Positions 1 through 10,300 of a stretch of 37,901 nucleotides of DNA are shown here, one piece after another (positions within the stretch are counted from its first letter, which is position 1; each line of letters starts with the position of its first letter). Under the pieces are notes generated by a model. It was not told the DNA's origin. It ran no database searches and worked only from the letters and a program-made list of their open reading frames with translations. The stretch covers positions 1-37,901 of the forward strand of contig CALYYZ010000003.1 of NCBI GenBank assembly GCA_945607165.1, in the 5' to 3' direction. The translations under genes and the position numbers were made by a program. The DNA is from an uncultured Ruminococcus sp. (lineage in GTDB: Bacteria > Bacillota > Clostridia > Oscillospirales > Acutalibacteraceae).

Positions 1-525
1 GGAAAGGTTCCGGCAATTATAACCATTGTGTGTGACGCACTCAAGTGTATAATAGCCGTATTAATCGGCGGATTTATTTTTTCCTTTGTTGCCGCAGACA
101 GCGATATTCTTCGCAGCGAGTTTGTTAACTGCGGTAAATACATAGCAGGTATTTTTTGCATTATCGGACATTCCTATCCCGTGTACTTTCACTTCAAGGG
201 CGGCAAGGGCGTTGTAACTGCCGCTGCGCTTATGCTTGTAGAGGATTGGAGAGTATTCTTGCTTATTCTTCTGACATTTGCAGTGATGTTTTTTGCGACA
301 AAAATAATATCCGTTGCAAGCCTTACCTGTGCAGCTCTTTATGCGCCTTACACCTTTTTATTTACCTTCCTGTTCGACCTAAGGGCGGGATACTCCCTTG
401 CCTATGTTTTGCTGTCAACAGCAGCTGCCTTGATAATCGGTGTGTTTGTAATTGTCAAGCACAAGGAGAATATTCGCAGAATTATCAAAGGCGAGGAAAA
501 GAAAATCTTAGCCAAGAAAGACTGA
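1..525 (+). CDS. plsY: Glycerol-3-phosphate acyltransferase PlsY, 5'-truncated by the window edge
   Basis: The frame is open from base 1 (GKVPAIITIVCDALKCIIAVLIG) through the listed ORF. GHSYPVYFHFKGGKGVVTAAA is a PlsY signature and the protein is multi-TM. Confidence 0.9.
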   Translation, partial: GKVPAIITIVCDALKCIIAVLIGGFIFSFVAADSDILRSEFVNCGKYIAGIFCIIGHSYPVYFHFKGGKGVVTAAALMLVEDWRVFLLILLTFAVMFFATKIISVASLTCAALYAPYTFLFTFLFDLRAGYSLAYVLLSTAAALIIGVFVIVKHKENIRRIIKGEEKKILAKKD

Positions 526-553
526 TTTCAGGCAGAAAATGACATATTTTTTG

Positions 554-582
554 TTGACCTTGTGTTGATTTGGTAGTAAAAT
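554..582 (+). promoter_or_regulatory. Putative sigma70-type promoter for the HIT/PRTase pair
   Basis: TTGACC (554-559), 17-nt spacer, TAAAAT (577-582), upstream of the ATG at 721. Confidence 0.45.
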
Positions 583-604
583 ATATTTGCTGATATTATT
601 ACGG

Positions 605-620
605 TGACAGTGCACTGTCA
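605..620. promoter_or_regulatory. Perfect 16-bp palindrome TGACAGTGCACTGTCA in the leader upstream of the HIT gene
   Basis: Self-complementary by direct reading; lies between the putative promoter and the start codon. Confidence 0.6.
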
Positions 621-720
621 ATATCTTTCAGCCCGTCAAAATATGGCTTGATATTTGTGGGCTGTTGCTGTGCTGTATTGTCTGAAATGTTTTATTTTGT
701 TTATTTGAGAGGGGCTTAAT

Positions 721-1062
721 ATGAGCGACTGCATTTTTTGTAAAATAGTAGACGGCTCTATTCCGTCAAAGAAGGTTTATGAGGACGAAAAAATACTTGC
801 TTTTTATGACCTTGAGCCACAGGCTCCCGTTCATGTGCTTGTTATTCCTAAACAGCATATTTGCTGTGCAAATGAGATAAATGATACTAATTCTGAGGTT
901 ATCGGATATTTGTTCTCGAGAATTCCGGAAATCACTAAAAAGCTTGACCTTAAAAACGGCTACCGTATTGTTAATAACTGCGGAGATGACGGCTGTCAGA
1001 GCGTTAAGCATATGCATTTTCATATACTGGGCGGAAAAAAGCTCAATGCACAGATGGCCTGA
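721..1062 (+). CDS. HIT (histidine triad) family protein
   Basis: N-terminal CIFCKIVDGSIPSKKVYED and C-terminal HMHFHILGG histidine triad. Confidence 0.93.
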   Translation: MSDCIFCKIVDGSIPSKKVYEDEKILAFYDLEPQAPVHVLVIPKQHICCANEINDTNSEVIGYLFSRIPEITKKLDLKNGYRIVNNCGDDGCQSVKHMHFHILGGKKLNAQMA

Positions 1063-1065
1063 GGT

Positions 1066-1617
1066 GTGTCTATGGAAAAGTATTTGTTAAAGGTTGCCGG
1101 ACTTGAAAGAGAGCTTGAAAAATTTCCCGTAAACGATAATCTCGATATTGCTGCCTTTATAATGTTCGGCGATGTTGAAATGACCGAAAGAACAGCTCAG
1201 GAGCTTTTGAAGATTTGCCCCGAGCACGATGTTGTTGTAACCGCCGAGGCAAAGGGAATACCTCTGTGCTATGAAATGGCAAGGCAGGGCTGCAGAGATT
1301 ATGTTATCGCAAGAAAAGGTCTGAAGGTTTATATGAGGAACTCTGTTTCATCTGCTGTTAATTCCATTACTACCCACGGAGAGCAGAAGCTTTATCTGGG
1401 AGAGTCTGAGATAAACAAGCTGAAAAACAAGAGGGTTTTGATAGTTGATGATGTTGTCTCAACCGGTAACAGCCTTATAGCTATTGAGAATTTACTTAAG
1501 CAGATCGACTGTGAGGTAGTCGGCAAGGCTTGTGTGCTTGCGGAGGGAGACGCTGCCGACAGAGATGATATTATTTTTCTTGAAAAACTACCGCTGTTCT
1601 TTAATACTAATTCCTGA
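1066..1617 (+). CDS. Phosphoribosyltransferase family protein (adenine phosphoribosyltransferase-like)
   Basis: PRPP-binding motif VLIVDDVVSTGNS; starts just after the HIT gene (GTG 1066 or ATG 1072). Confidence 0.82.
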   Translation: MSMEKYLLKVAGLERELEKFPVNDNLDIAAFIMFGDVEMTERTAQELLKICPEHDVVVTAEAKGIPLCYEMARQGCRDYVIARKGLKVYMRNSVSSAVNSITTHGEQKLYLGESEINKLKNKRVLIVDDVVSTGNSLIAIENLLKQIDCEVVGKACVLAEGDAADRDDIIFLEKLPLFFNTNS

Positions 1618-1654
1618 TAGAAATCAGATCGCAAAGATTGTACGCTTTTATTTT

Positions 1655-1831
1655 AGGGAAACACTGATTAAATCGTTTGTGCATATTGCGCCGTCAGATT
1701 TTTTGTCAGGTTGCACAAACAAACCGCAGTAATGCTGACGCATTACGAGGATTTTTTGGGCAGGCTGACGGAAAATATGAAAGCAAGATGTGCAAACAAT
1801 CTTATGATGTGATTTATTCAGTGTTTCCTTA
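1655..1831 (+). mobile_element. MITE-like palindromic element, copy 1 (full length)
   Basis: Terminal inverted repeats agGGAAACACTGATTAAATC...GATTTATTCAGTGTTTCCtta; internal hairpin GTAATGC-TGAC-GCATTAC at 1729-1746; near-identical to 16982-17159 and, reversed, to 35336-35512. Confidence 0.85.
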
Positions 1832-1868
1832 GTATTAGTATAAATAAATAATTCGGGAGTGAATAAAT

Positions 1869-4064
1869 ATGAAGCGATTGCCGGGTGTGATTGGTATTTG
1901 TTATCTTTCTGCCCTTGCAGTCGCTTTTTATTGCCTTGATGATAAGTTTTTGCTGCCTGCGGCAATTATTTTCGCCTTGGCTTCAGCTATTGGCTTTGCA
2001 ATAATTATGTTTTTCAAGCGGATATATAAGCATATTTCGTTTCGGTTTCCGATTATCTGTATTACTGCAGGGGTTGCGTGTCTTAGTCTTGTTACATACT
2101 CAGCCTTGACGGTTGAACCGCTGCACAAAAGATATTCCGGAAAAAGAGTAGAATTTATAGGTTATATTTGCGACGAGCCATTGTCGCTTGACTTTGGCTT
2201 TTCCTATGAGGTGGAGGTTTGTTCTGTAAACGGCACAGATGAAGCTTTCAGGGTGATAATATATTCCGACAAAAGACTTGATGTAAAACCGTTTGACACA
2301 GTAGAAGTCGATGCGGTTTTTCAACCGGTTCAATCAAATTATTTATCGGGCAAGGGAGTGCATTTTGTTGTTGACAACAGTGAGTTGTATAATACATGCG
2401 CTTTAGGTCACAGGAACTTTTCCTTTGAGGAAGCGGCATTGTTTGTCAGAACAGCGGCAAAATCAAATCTTGACAGCATACTTTCTGCCGACAGTTCAGC
2501 TCTGAGTAAGGCAGTTTTGCTCGGAGATAAAAATGCTCTTGATAAATCGCTGAGAAATGATTTTACCGAAAGCGGTTTATCCTATCTTATTGTAGTTTCG
2601 GGCATACATCTTTCAATAATAACCGGAATGACAATGATGTTGCTCGGCAGACTGCTCGGAAGCCGTAGAATCTTAACAGGAGTCTTAATTAATCTTGCAA
2701 TATTGTTTTTTATGCTGGTTTCGGGAATGTATCCGTCTGTATTAAGGGCGGGAATAATGTCTATAATTGCAGTAAGCGGCAATATGCTTTTTCGCCACTC
2801 CGATCCGCTTAATTCATTGGGCTTGGCTGCACTGATAATTGCTCTGCTGAATCCCTATTGTATTTGTGATGTCGGACTTTTGCTTTCCTTTTCATCAACT
2901 CTTGGAATCATACTTTGGAGCAAAAAAATACTGCACTATTTTTTGGGACGGATTAATATAAGAAACAGAATAATCAGATTTAGTGTAAGGAGCGTTGCCG
3001 GCGGTGTTGCAGTATCCGTTTCTGCTGTAATTTGGACAATTCCCGTCACAACTCTTGCCTTTGGTACAATTCACCCATATGTAGTTTTTACTTCTCTTTT
3101 TGCAAATCTCCTGATTTCAGGTGTGCTTGTGCTGTCGGCTTTGATATCGGTACTGTTTTTTATTCCTCCGGTTACCTGTGCAGCGGCTTGGATTATAGAA
3201 CGATTAACAGATACGGTTAATCTTTTTGTGCCTTGGTGCGCTGAACTTCCTTTTTCGTCATTAAGAAGCGATAAGCTGTATTTTTATCTTTGGATAGCAT
3301 TTTCTGCCGCATTGGTAGCTGTAGGCTACATAATAGCGGCAAAGAAATTCTATGTTATTACGGCGGCAATAGCATCGGCTGCCTTTCTTTTAGCGGGTGC
3401 TTCGACTTATATTATTGTTCAGCATAACAATCCCTGTATAAGGCTTTACAGCTGTGGAAATGCAATCACAGCTACAGTGACCTGTGGCTTTAACTCCTCT
3501 GTATTATCCTGTGGGGGAGATACGGCAAATGAGCAGAGGATAATAAGGGAAATAGGCAGAGAAGCTCTGAGCTTGGATTATCTAATAATTCCTGATGAGA
3601 AATATAAACATTCCCGTTATGCAGGAGCGATAGCCGAAGAATTTGACACCGCTAATATTTTGATATATGATAACAGCATAACGGCAAAAGTAGGCATTGA
3701 TGGCTCAACGGTAAAACAGCTTCACGACAATTCCAAGCTGACCATTGAGCTTAACAGCATCGCAGACGACACAATAACAGTCGCTGACGGAGGAATGTTT
3801 CAGTATCTGCGCTGTAACGGAATAACGGTACTGATTATTACCGGCAAAGCGAGCGTAAGCCTGCTTGAAGAAAGCCTGCGTACGGCAGATTATGTTGTTG
3901 TTGACGGAATTCCTAAAGACGGCGAATTGTTAAGCTGCAAACAGTTGATATTTTCCGGCGACAAGGGAATATTTGAACAGAGGTATAATTCGTTGACAGA
4001 AATATGTCCCAATGTAGCTTCAACCGCTGACGGTGATTTGGAATTAATACTAAAACCCGGTTAA
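1869..4064 (+). CDS. comEC: ComEC/Rec2-type DNA internalization protein
   Basis: 731 aa, multi-TM, with the ComEC core SGLSYLIVVSGIHLSIITGM; followed by holA. Confidence 0.92.
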   Translation: MKRLPGVIGICYLSALAVAFYCLDDKFLLPAAIIFALASAIGFAIIMFFKRIYKHISFRFPIICITAGVACLSLVTYSALTVEPLHKRYSGKRVEFIGYICDEPLSLDFGFSYEVEVCSVNGTDEAFRVIIYSDKRLDVKPFDTVEVDAVFQPVQSNYLSGKGVHFVVDNSELYNTCALGHRNFSFEEAALFVRTAAKSNLDSILSADSSALSKAVLLGDKNALDKSLRNDFTESGLSYLIVVSGIHLSIITGMTMMLLGRLLGSRRILTGVLINLAILFFMLVSGMYPSVLRAGIMSIIAVSGNMLFRHSDPLNSLGLAALIIALLNPYCICDVGLLLSFSSTLGIILWSKKILHYFLGRINIRNRIIRFSVRSVAGGVAVSVSAVIWTIPVTTLAFGTIHPYVVFTSLFANLLISGVLVLSALISVLFFIPPVTCAAAWIIERLTDTVNLFVPWCAELPFSSLRSDKLYFYLWIAFSAALVAVGYIIAAKKFYVITAAIASAAFLLAGASTYIIVQHNNPCIRLYSCGNAITATVTCGFNSSVLSCGGDTANEQRIIREIGREALSLDYLIIPDEKYKHSRYAGAIAEEFDTANILIYDNSITAKVGIDGSTVKQLHDNSKLTIELNSIADDTITVADGGMFQYLRCNGITVLIITGKASVSLLEESLRTADYVVVDGIPKDGELLSCKQLIFSGDKGIFEQRYNSLTEICPNVASTADGDLELILKPG

Positions 4065-4122
4065 AAGCTTCAAAAGATATTTTAGTTTTAATTAGTATAA
4101 GTTAAGCTCAAGGAGAAAAGAT

Positions 4123-5172
4123 ATGCCTTTTTTTACTGAATCGGAACTAAAAAAGAATATAAAAACAAGACAGTTTTTACCTGTGTATCTTATTTACGGC
4201 TGTGAGCAAATGTATGTCAGCGGCTACACTAAAAAGCTTGTGGAGGCTGCTGCAGGCAAAAATCCGTCGGATTTTAATTTTCACAGCTTCACAGGTGATA
4301 TTGATCTTGAAGATTTTGCTGCTTCGCTTCAAATTGTACCTTTTCTGAGCGAGTATAACTGTGTATTATTATCTGACCTTCATTTCGATAATATGACTGC
4401 AGATGAGCTTGACTCTTTTAAGCAAATTACAAGCAAGGTATATGACGGAACTGTGCTGATAATTTCAATGCCAACCTATAGGCCCTCAAAAAATAAAAAA
4501 GACTTTGAAAAGCTTGTCAAACGGGTTGAAAAGCTTGGTGCGGTATGTAATTTTGAAAAGCTTGACGACAGAACGGTGAGAAAGCACATAGCAAAATTTG
4601 TGAACGATAACGGTAAAATAATATCAGAGGTCAATGCGAGAAAACTTATGAGCCTATGCGGCTCGGATCTGAATTTACTCAAGAATGAGGTTGATAAAAT
4701 CTGTGCATATTCTCAAACTGAGGAAATAACTCTTGACGATATCAACGCAGCAGCAAGCGTTACCAACCTTGAGGAAAAGGTGTTTTCGTTTTCAGATGCA
4801 GTAATAAACGGTAACGGACAGCGTGCCTTTGATATACTTGATCGCCTGATTTATCAAAAGGAAGAGCCTATAATGCTTCTGTCCCTTTTAGCTGCCTCCT
4901 ATGTTGATGCGTACAGAATGAGGGTAGCCGATGAATGTGGAGTAAGTCAGAATGATGTGGCGAAGGATTTTGATTACAAAAAGAGAGCCTTTGCTCTGGG
5001 AAAGGCTAAAACAGCAACAAGGAAGCTTTCTACCGAGGCTCTCAGAAAGAGCATTGATTGTATTTTTCAGACAGATTTCTGCCTGAAGACAGCCTCCGTA
5101 AATTCCAGAATAAAGCTTGAACAGCTAATTTCTCAGCTTATGCTTATCTCAAGGGAGGACAGTCGCAAGTGA
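4123..5172 (+). CDS. holA: DNA polymerase III subunit delta
   Basis: HolA-type sequence (LPVYLIYGCEQMYVSGY..., LCGSDLNLLKNEVDKICAYS) directly downstream of comEC. Confidence 0.92.
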   Translation: MPFFTESELKKNIKTRQFLPVYLIYGCEQMYVSGYTKKLVEAAAGKNPSDFNFHSFTGDIDLEDFAASLQIVPFLSEYNCVLLSDLHFDNMTADELDSFKQITSKVYDGTVLIISMPTYRPSKNKKDFEKLVKRVEKLGAVCNFEKLDDRTVRKHIAKFVNDNGKIISEVNARKLMSLCGSDLNLLKNEVDKICAYSQTEEITLDDINAAASVTNLEEKVFSFSDAVINGNGQRAFDILDRLIYQKEEPIMLLSLLAASYVDAYRMRVADECGVSQNDVAKDFDYKKRAFALGKAKTATRKLSTEALRKSIDCIFQTDFCLKTASVNSRIKLEQLISQLMLISREDSRK

Positions 5173-5756
5173 TAAAAATAAGGGAAGCTATTATTGTTGA
5201 GGGAAGATATGATAAAATAAAGCTCTCCGCAATAGTTGACGCTCCGATAATAGAGACAAACGGCTTCAGAGTGTTTTCCGACAGGGAAAAGCAGTCACTT
5301 ATCCGCCGCCTTGCAAAGTCGAGGGGAATAGTCGTTATGACGGACAGCGATTCTGCCGGCTTTCTGATAAGGAATTTTCTCAGGGGTATGGCAGATAAAT
5401 CTGCCGTAAAGCATTGCTATATTCCTCAGATTGAGGGCAAGGAAAAACGCAAGTCTGAAAAGAGCAGGGAGGGTTTGCTCGGTGTTGAGGGAGTAAGCGA
5501 TGAAATAATTATCAATGCCTTAAAAAGCTGCGGAGCAACGGTTGAAGGTGAAAACACACAAAACCGTGCCGAAATCACAAAGACCGACCTTTTCTTGCTC
5601 GGACTTTCGGGCAGCAAAAACTCAGCTGTAAACCGAAAAAAGCTTGCAAAAGAGCTTGAGCTTCCTTCATATCTTTCGACAAACGCCCTGTTGACGGCAC
5701 TGAACTGCTTATATTCTCTTGAAGAATTAAAAGAGCTGATAAAAAAGTTGATATAA
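5169..5756 (+). CDS. rnmV: Ribonuclease M5 (Toprim domain)
   Basis: IIVEGRYDKIKLSAIVDAPIIETNGF and VVMTDSDSAGFLIRNFLRG; the GTG start overlaps the holA stop (GTGA). Confidence 0.92.
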   Translation: MIKIREAIIVEGRYDKIKLSAIVDAPIIETNGFRVFSDREKQSLIRRLAKSRGIVVMTDSDSAGFLIRNFLRGMADKSAVKHCYIPQIEGKEKRKSEKSREGLLGVEGVSDEIIINALKSCGATVEGENTQNRAEITKTDLFLLGLSGSKNSAVNRKKLAKELELPSYLSTNALLTALNCLYSLEELKELIKKLI

Positions 5757-5816
5757 CAAGTCATAGAGTTAACGAATATCTGACCGACTTTATCCCAAAA
5801 TAAAGACGGTGATTCT

Positions 5817-6200
5817 ATGAAAAGTATTCGCAAAAACAGCTTGCTTTTTATCATAGGCGGAGTCGGATATTCGCTGATTGAGCTTATCTGGAGGCAAAAA
5901 ACTCATTGGACTATGGCTGTAACGGGAGGAACTTGTTTTTCGGTTCTTTTTAAGCTTTACGGGAAATTTAAGAATATGAATCTTGCAGTACGCTGTATCT
6001 GCGGTGGTATGATAATTACAACTGCCGAGCTTGTCTGCGGATGCATAGTGAATCTGAAATTCAAAATGAATGTGTGGGATTATTCCCATCAAAGGCTTAA
6101 TTTCAAGGGGCAGATTTGTCCGTTATACAGCTTTCTATGGATATTATTGTGTCTGCCGATAAACGCAATCTGTACAAGGCTGCAAAAAAAGCTTAAATAA
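5817..6200 (+). CDS. Small membrane protein, putative ABC-transporter permease-like (CmpB-like)
   Basis: 127 aa with several TM segments; GGVGYSLIELIWRQKTHWTMAVTGGTC resembles the CmpB-type family. Confidence 0.55.
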   Translation: MKSIRKNSLLFIIGGVGYSLIELIWRQKTHWTMAVTGGTCFSVLFKLYGKFKNMNLAVRCICGGMIITTAELVCGCIVNLKFKMNVWDYSHQRLNFKGQICPLYSFLWILLCLPINAICTRLQKKLK

Positions 6201-6221
6201 TGTCTGCTGAACAATTCAAAA

Positions 6222-6260
6222 ACTGTCACAGGAATTTCCTGCGGCAGGATTTTTTTATTT
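6222..6260 (+). terminator. Rho-independent terminator
   Basis: CTGtcaCAGGAA/TTCCTGcggCAG hairpin followed by GATTTTTTTATTT. Confidence 0.65.
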
Positions 6261-6549
6261 GATAGGAAATTACAACAAAATGTAATGTATCAACGATCCT
6301 ATCGAATAAAAAACTTTTTTGCCCGCTCAGTTGCGCCTTGTGTGCGCACGAGCGAAGGCTTTTCTGTTTTGTTCAGTATTACCTTTTAAAAGTATAAAAT
6401 CAGATATTATCTGAATTTAGTATTAGTATTAGCAGCATTATCCTTTTTATCGTACACTGCCTGTTGTATAATGTAGTCAAGACGGTGGTGGATTTGGTTA
6501 ATTACACGATAAATCAAGTTATTACGAAAAATAGTTTTAGGAGGAGCCT

Positions 6550-6990
6550 ATGAATAAGCATAATAATGATTATCTCAATTATAAGCTTGCAACAGACACC
6601 CTCGGTCACAGCAAAAGTAACGGTGGTTGTGTTTCAGCGATAATTTTTGCACTTGTAATAATAAGTGTAATCGCTCTGTTTGGCTCGTGCATTGGGGGAT
6701 TCAGCAAAAAGTCGTATTCACACAGCGGCTCAGTATATTACTCTCACTCCTATTCACGGAATAACAGTAGCTCAAAATTATCCTACAGTGATTCGACCGC
6801 CGCTTCTTCAAAAAGTCAAAGCTCACAATCGTCATATAAGCGCCATCACTCCAAAAAAGAATCTTCAAGCAGCGACCCATATAACGCAAAGGACTATTAT
6901 CACGCAGAAGATTTTTATGAAGACAATTATGATGATTTCTTTGATTATTATGATGCAGAGGATTATTTTAACGAACACAACGATGATTGA
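6550..6990 (+). CDS. Hypothetical single-TM, Ser-rich protein with an acidic/aromatic C-terminal tail
   Basis: RBS aggagg upstream; TM near residues 30-50; Ser/His/Lys-rich middle; tail YYHAEDFYEDNYDDFFDYYDAEDYFNEHNDD. Confidence 0.75.
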   Translation: MNKHNNDYLNYKLATDTLGHSKSNGGCVSAIIFALVIISVIALFGSCIGGFSKKSYSHSGSVYYSHSYSRNNSSSKLSYSDSTAASSKSQSSQSSYKRHHSKKESSSSDPYNAKDYYHAEDFYEDNYDDFFDYYDAEDYFNEHNDD

Positions 6991-7001
6991 GGGGAGAAAA
7001 A

Positions 7002-7286
7002 ATGCTTACATTAAAGGATTTAGTCAATACTACAGAAAAGAAGGTTTATGTGTTTCTGCCCGATGCTCAGGCTCAGACGGATTTTCTTGTTCAAGCACAG
7101 TCCGAAGGCTTTACATTTCAGGATGGTGTTCTGCCTTGCGACCGACACAAAAGCGACTGCTACGCATTAAACAAGGACAAAACCATTTGCTATGTAAATT
7201 CGATAGGCAGAATGGCAATGCAGGCAAAAGCTGACAATATCCTTCGGGTGAAATATCCAAGCTGTATTTCAGATAAAAAGATTTAA
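7002..7286 (+). CDS. Hypothetical protein (94 aa)
   Basis: ATG 7002 with ggggag RBS is preferable to the TTG at 6987; MLTLKDLVNTTEKKVYVFLPDAQAQTDFL... Confidence 0.65.
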   Translation: MLTLKDLVNTTEKKVYVFLPDAQAQTDFLVQAQSEGFTFQDGVLPCDRHKSDCYALNKDKTICYVNSIGRMAMQAKADNILRVKYPSCISDKKI

Positions 7287-7296
7287 TATCAAAACA

Positions 7297-7324
7297 AAGC
7301 CGCCGGACTTTTGCCCGGCGGCTT
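7297..7324. terminator. Terminator hairpin between convergent genes
   Basis: Perfect 10-bp stem AAGCCGCCGG/CCGGCGGCTT with an 8-nt loop, between a plus-strand gene end and a minus-strand gene end. Confidence 0.75.
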
Positions 7325-7372
7325 GCTTTGTTGATATAATGATGAAGCTTGATAATACTATCTGCTATTGCT

Positions 7373-10300
7373 TTATAAGCCTTCAATGATTGATATCATA
7401 TCTGTCTTAGAGGATGCCGACATATTATCTGGATGATCGTAAGTGCTTTTTGAGGAGTTGTAATCAAAGGCGTCGGTAAGCTGATTGAAAAAATCCTCAC
7501 CACTGACTTCTTTGCCGTTGACATCACAGTCGGAAAGGCTTGACCGGTCGCCTGTTCTCATAATTTCTACAATATTCATTTGGCTTGAGCAGGAACCCTC
7601 GAATGTTATATCCAGTGTTCCGTTGTTCAGATTGTGAACCGTAGCGTGACAAAATCCGCCTCCTCCTGTTGGATAATATTTGTGGCTCAGTAGCTTTCCT
7701 TGCCTTTCAATGTAATTATTGTAGGGTGCAAGGGCTTTATCTCTCACATTATTTGAACTGTCGAGATAAATAATGTAAGTCGGGGCTGCTTCAAAAGCAC
7801 TGTTAAGAATTAGCTCCGGAGTATCGTCATCATCTAAATATATTAAGCCAAGACTTCCCACTCCGGGTTCTAACTCCTTGTAGCGTTCGCTATTTAAGAA
7901 ATTAACATATTTTTCCTTCCATTCCACAACCTTTTCAGGCTCTGTTACAGATTTTGAATGGTCTAAACCGGTGTAGTCAACAAGCGAGCATTTTATATTA
8001 ATTTTTCCGTTGTAATATGGTGCAGAATTCTTTACACTGCATATTTTGTTTGATTTCTTATTTTCGCAATACGATGGATATCCAAATTCCAGCTCGGAGC
8101 TTGGATTGTCAAAGCCGAATTCTTTCATCGCCCCTTTTATAGCATCTTGTTCACTTTTGTATTTGCCGTTTTCTTCATCGAAATAAAATTCAGTTAAGTC
8201 CTCTTTGCCGTTATCGAATAGCTTTCTTACTAATTTGTTGTTAAAACCGCTGTTATTATCACTTTCGGGATAAAGCTCCATAGATTTTGAGAGTTTATTG
8301 TCATTGTATTTGATAGTCAAATAGTATGGTTCAAGATAATCGGAACCAAGGATGAAGTTTAAATATTCGTAGCAAATATAGTTTATATCTTCTATTTCAT
8401 AGGTGAAAATGTTAATATATAAGTTTTCAAGGTCATGATTTGAACCGTTTGAAAGCGACATTCTGCCGGAAGGCTCTGCAACCTTATCAGTCTTTTCGTA
8501 AATTTCAAGTTCAAGCTTTGAAGAATTATGTTCTCCGTTGCACTTTGTAACTCTTACTGCGAAAAGCTCGTTTTCACCGTCGTTGTCAAGGTCGATTATG
8601 CTTGCACTTAGCAAGCCTTCTCGGTTAGTCCAGCCAATTTTTGTAAGGCTGCTAAAAGAGCGTTCATAGGTTTTTGTTGAAGCAACACCGTATTTTTCAA
8701 TAAGCTTTTCTGTTATTTTGTCTAAGGTCGGTTTATCAGACTCATATGCAAGCTTTGCAGCAGCTTTACCTATGTTCAGCATTTTATACTTACTGCCGGT
8801 GTCGCTATCCGCTGTTCCAACCGCTTCAGAAGCGTTGTCGAGCAAAAGCTTTTTAACCTCGCTGCTTTTTAGCTCAGGTTTCATTGACCAGATAACGGCA
8901 GCCGAGCCCGAAACTATGGGAGCTGCCATTGCCGAGCCGCTTGCATAGCCGTAGGCGTTGCTGCCTTTGCCGGCTTTTGAAGTATAAATATCCTTGCCGG
9001 GAGCTACAAGATCAATAGCCTCGCCGTAATTAGAGAACTCTGCAAGCTTGTATTTTTTACCATCCTTTTTGTTGTCAACTGCTCCAACAATTATTATCCT
9101 GTCTTTTATATCCTCATAATTAAGGTCATTTGCACCGTAGTCCTTTTTGTACTGTTCAAGCTGTTTTTCATCGATAGCTGAGAAAAAACCGGCATAGTTT
9201 ACCTCATGTCCCTTTGCCTTGTTTATATCAGAGTCGGAATATCCGTCTCCTGCTGACATTACAAACAAAGCGTCTTTGTCTGAATTGCTGATTTGGAGCA
9301 TAAAGGTTGTTGCAATATCAGCGGTTTGCTGTGCAACAATTTTTTTGTATTTCAGGTAAGCTTCATAGTCTTTGCCAAAATAGGATGAAGCAAGAGAGCC
9401 GTTCTCGCTTGCTTTTTCATATTCCTCTTTGCTCATAACACCTTCTAAATTCCAGGAGTTATTAATTATTTTGCATCCGCTTTCAACAAGCTGCTTTGCG
9501 TATATGTAGAACAGGTTGTTGGTTGATGTTACTGTTCCGTCCTCTGCTACCATGGAGTTTGAGCATACAAGCTCGGACTTGTCGGAAACACCTCTTATAT
9601 GCTTATTGCTGCTGTTTGCAGCGATAATTCCTGCAACCTCAGTGCCGTGATCCATAGGTGTGTTTTCTGTTTCGGTTTTTAGCAGGGTGATTTTACTGTC
9701 ACCGTCCTTGCCTGTGAAGGCTTCGTGATCGGCGTCAAATCCGTTATCAATTATTCCGACCTTTGCAAACTCTGAGACTCTGCTTGAATAATTCCAAGCC
9801 TTGTCAGCACCAACTGCTTTTACCCACCAATCTTTATCGTAAGCGGCTTCATTTTCGTTGTCCTGTTTTTCGTTTGCTTCTGAGGAGTCGATTTCTCCCT
9901 TTTCCGGACTTTCAGTATTCACAATGCTTTGCTCCACATCCATAGGAAAGTCATATGTAGAATAAATTACATCTTCATCTTCAGCGAGCTTCTGCGCATA
10001 CTTTTTAAGCGTTGCGATATCGGTGGGGTCTACCTTGATTTGAAGAACATTTGAAAGTCCCTTTATTCTTCCGACAACAGTACCGTTGCAAAGTTCTGCA
10101 AGTTCCTTCTCTTTTGCTGAATCTATGTTCTTCTTGAGATAAGCCGATAGAGTGTTGTTGTAGAAAATCATTCCGCTTGATTTGTCAAAGTCTATGTTTT
10201 TGCTTGGAGGGATAAAAATATAGTCTCCGTTTGAAAACCTTGCCGTGTTTTCGTCATTGCTGAAGATAAGATTAATAAGCCTCGGTAAGAATATTACGGA

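Noticed and set aside
1648-1965. Minus-strand ORF containing [42 protein letters not shown], also found in ORFs at 16391-17380 and 35384-35566, as a conserved protein family
   Set aside because: The shared peptide is just translation of the MITE-like element. Similarity follows from DNA identity, there is no consistent start or RBS, and copies 3 and 4 do not preserve it.
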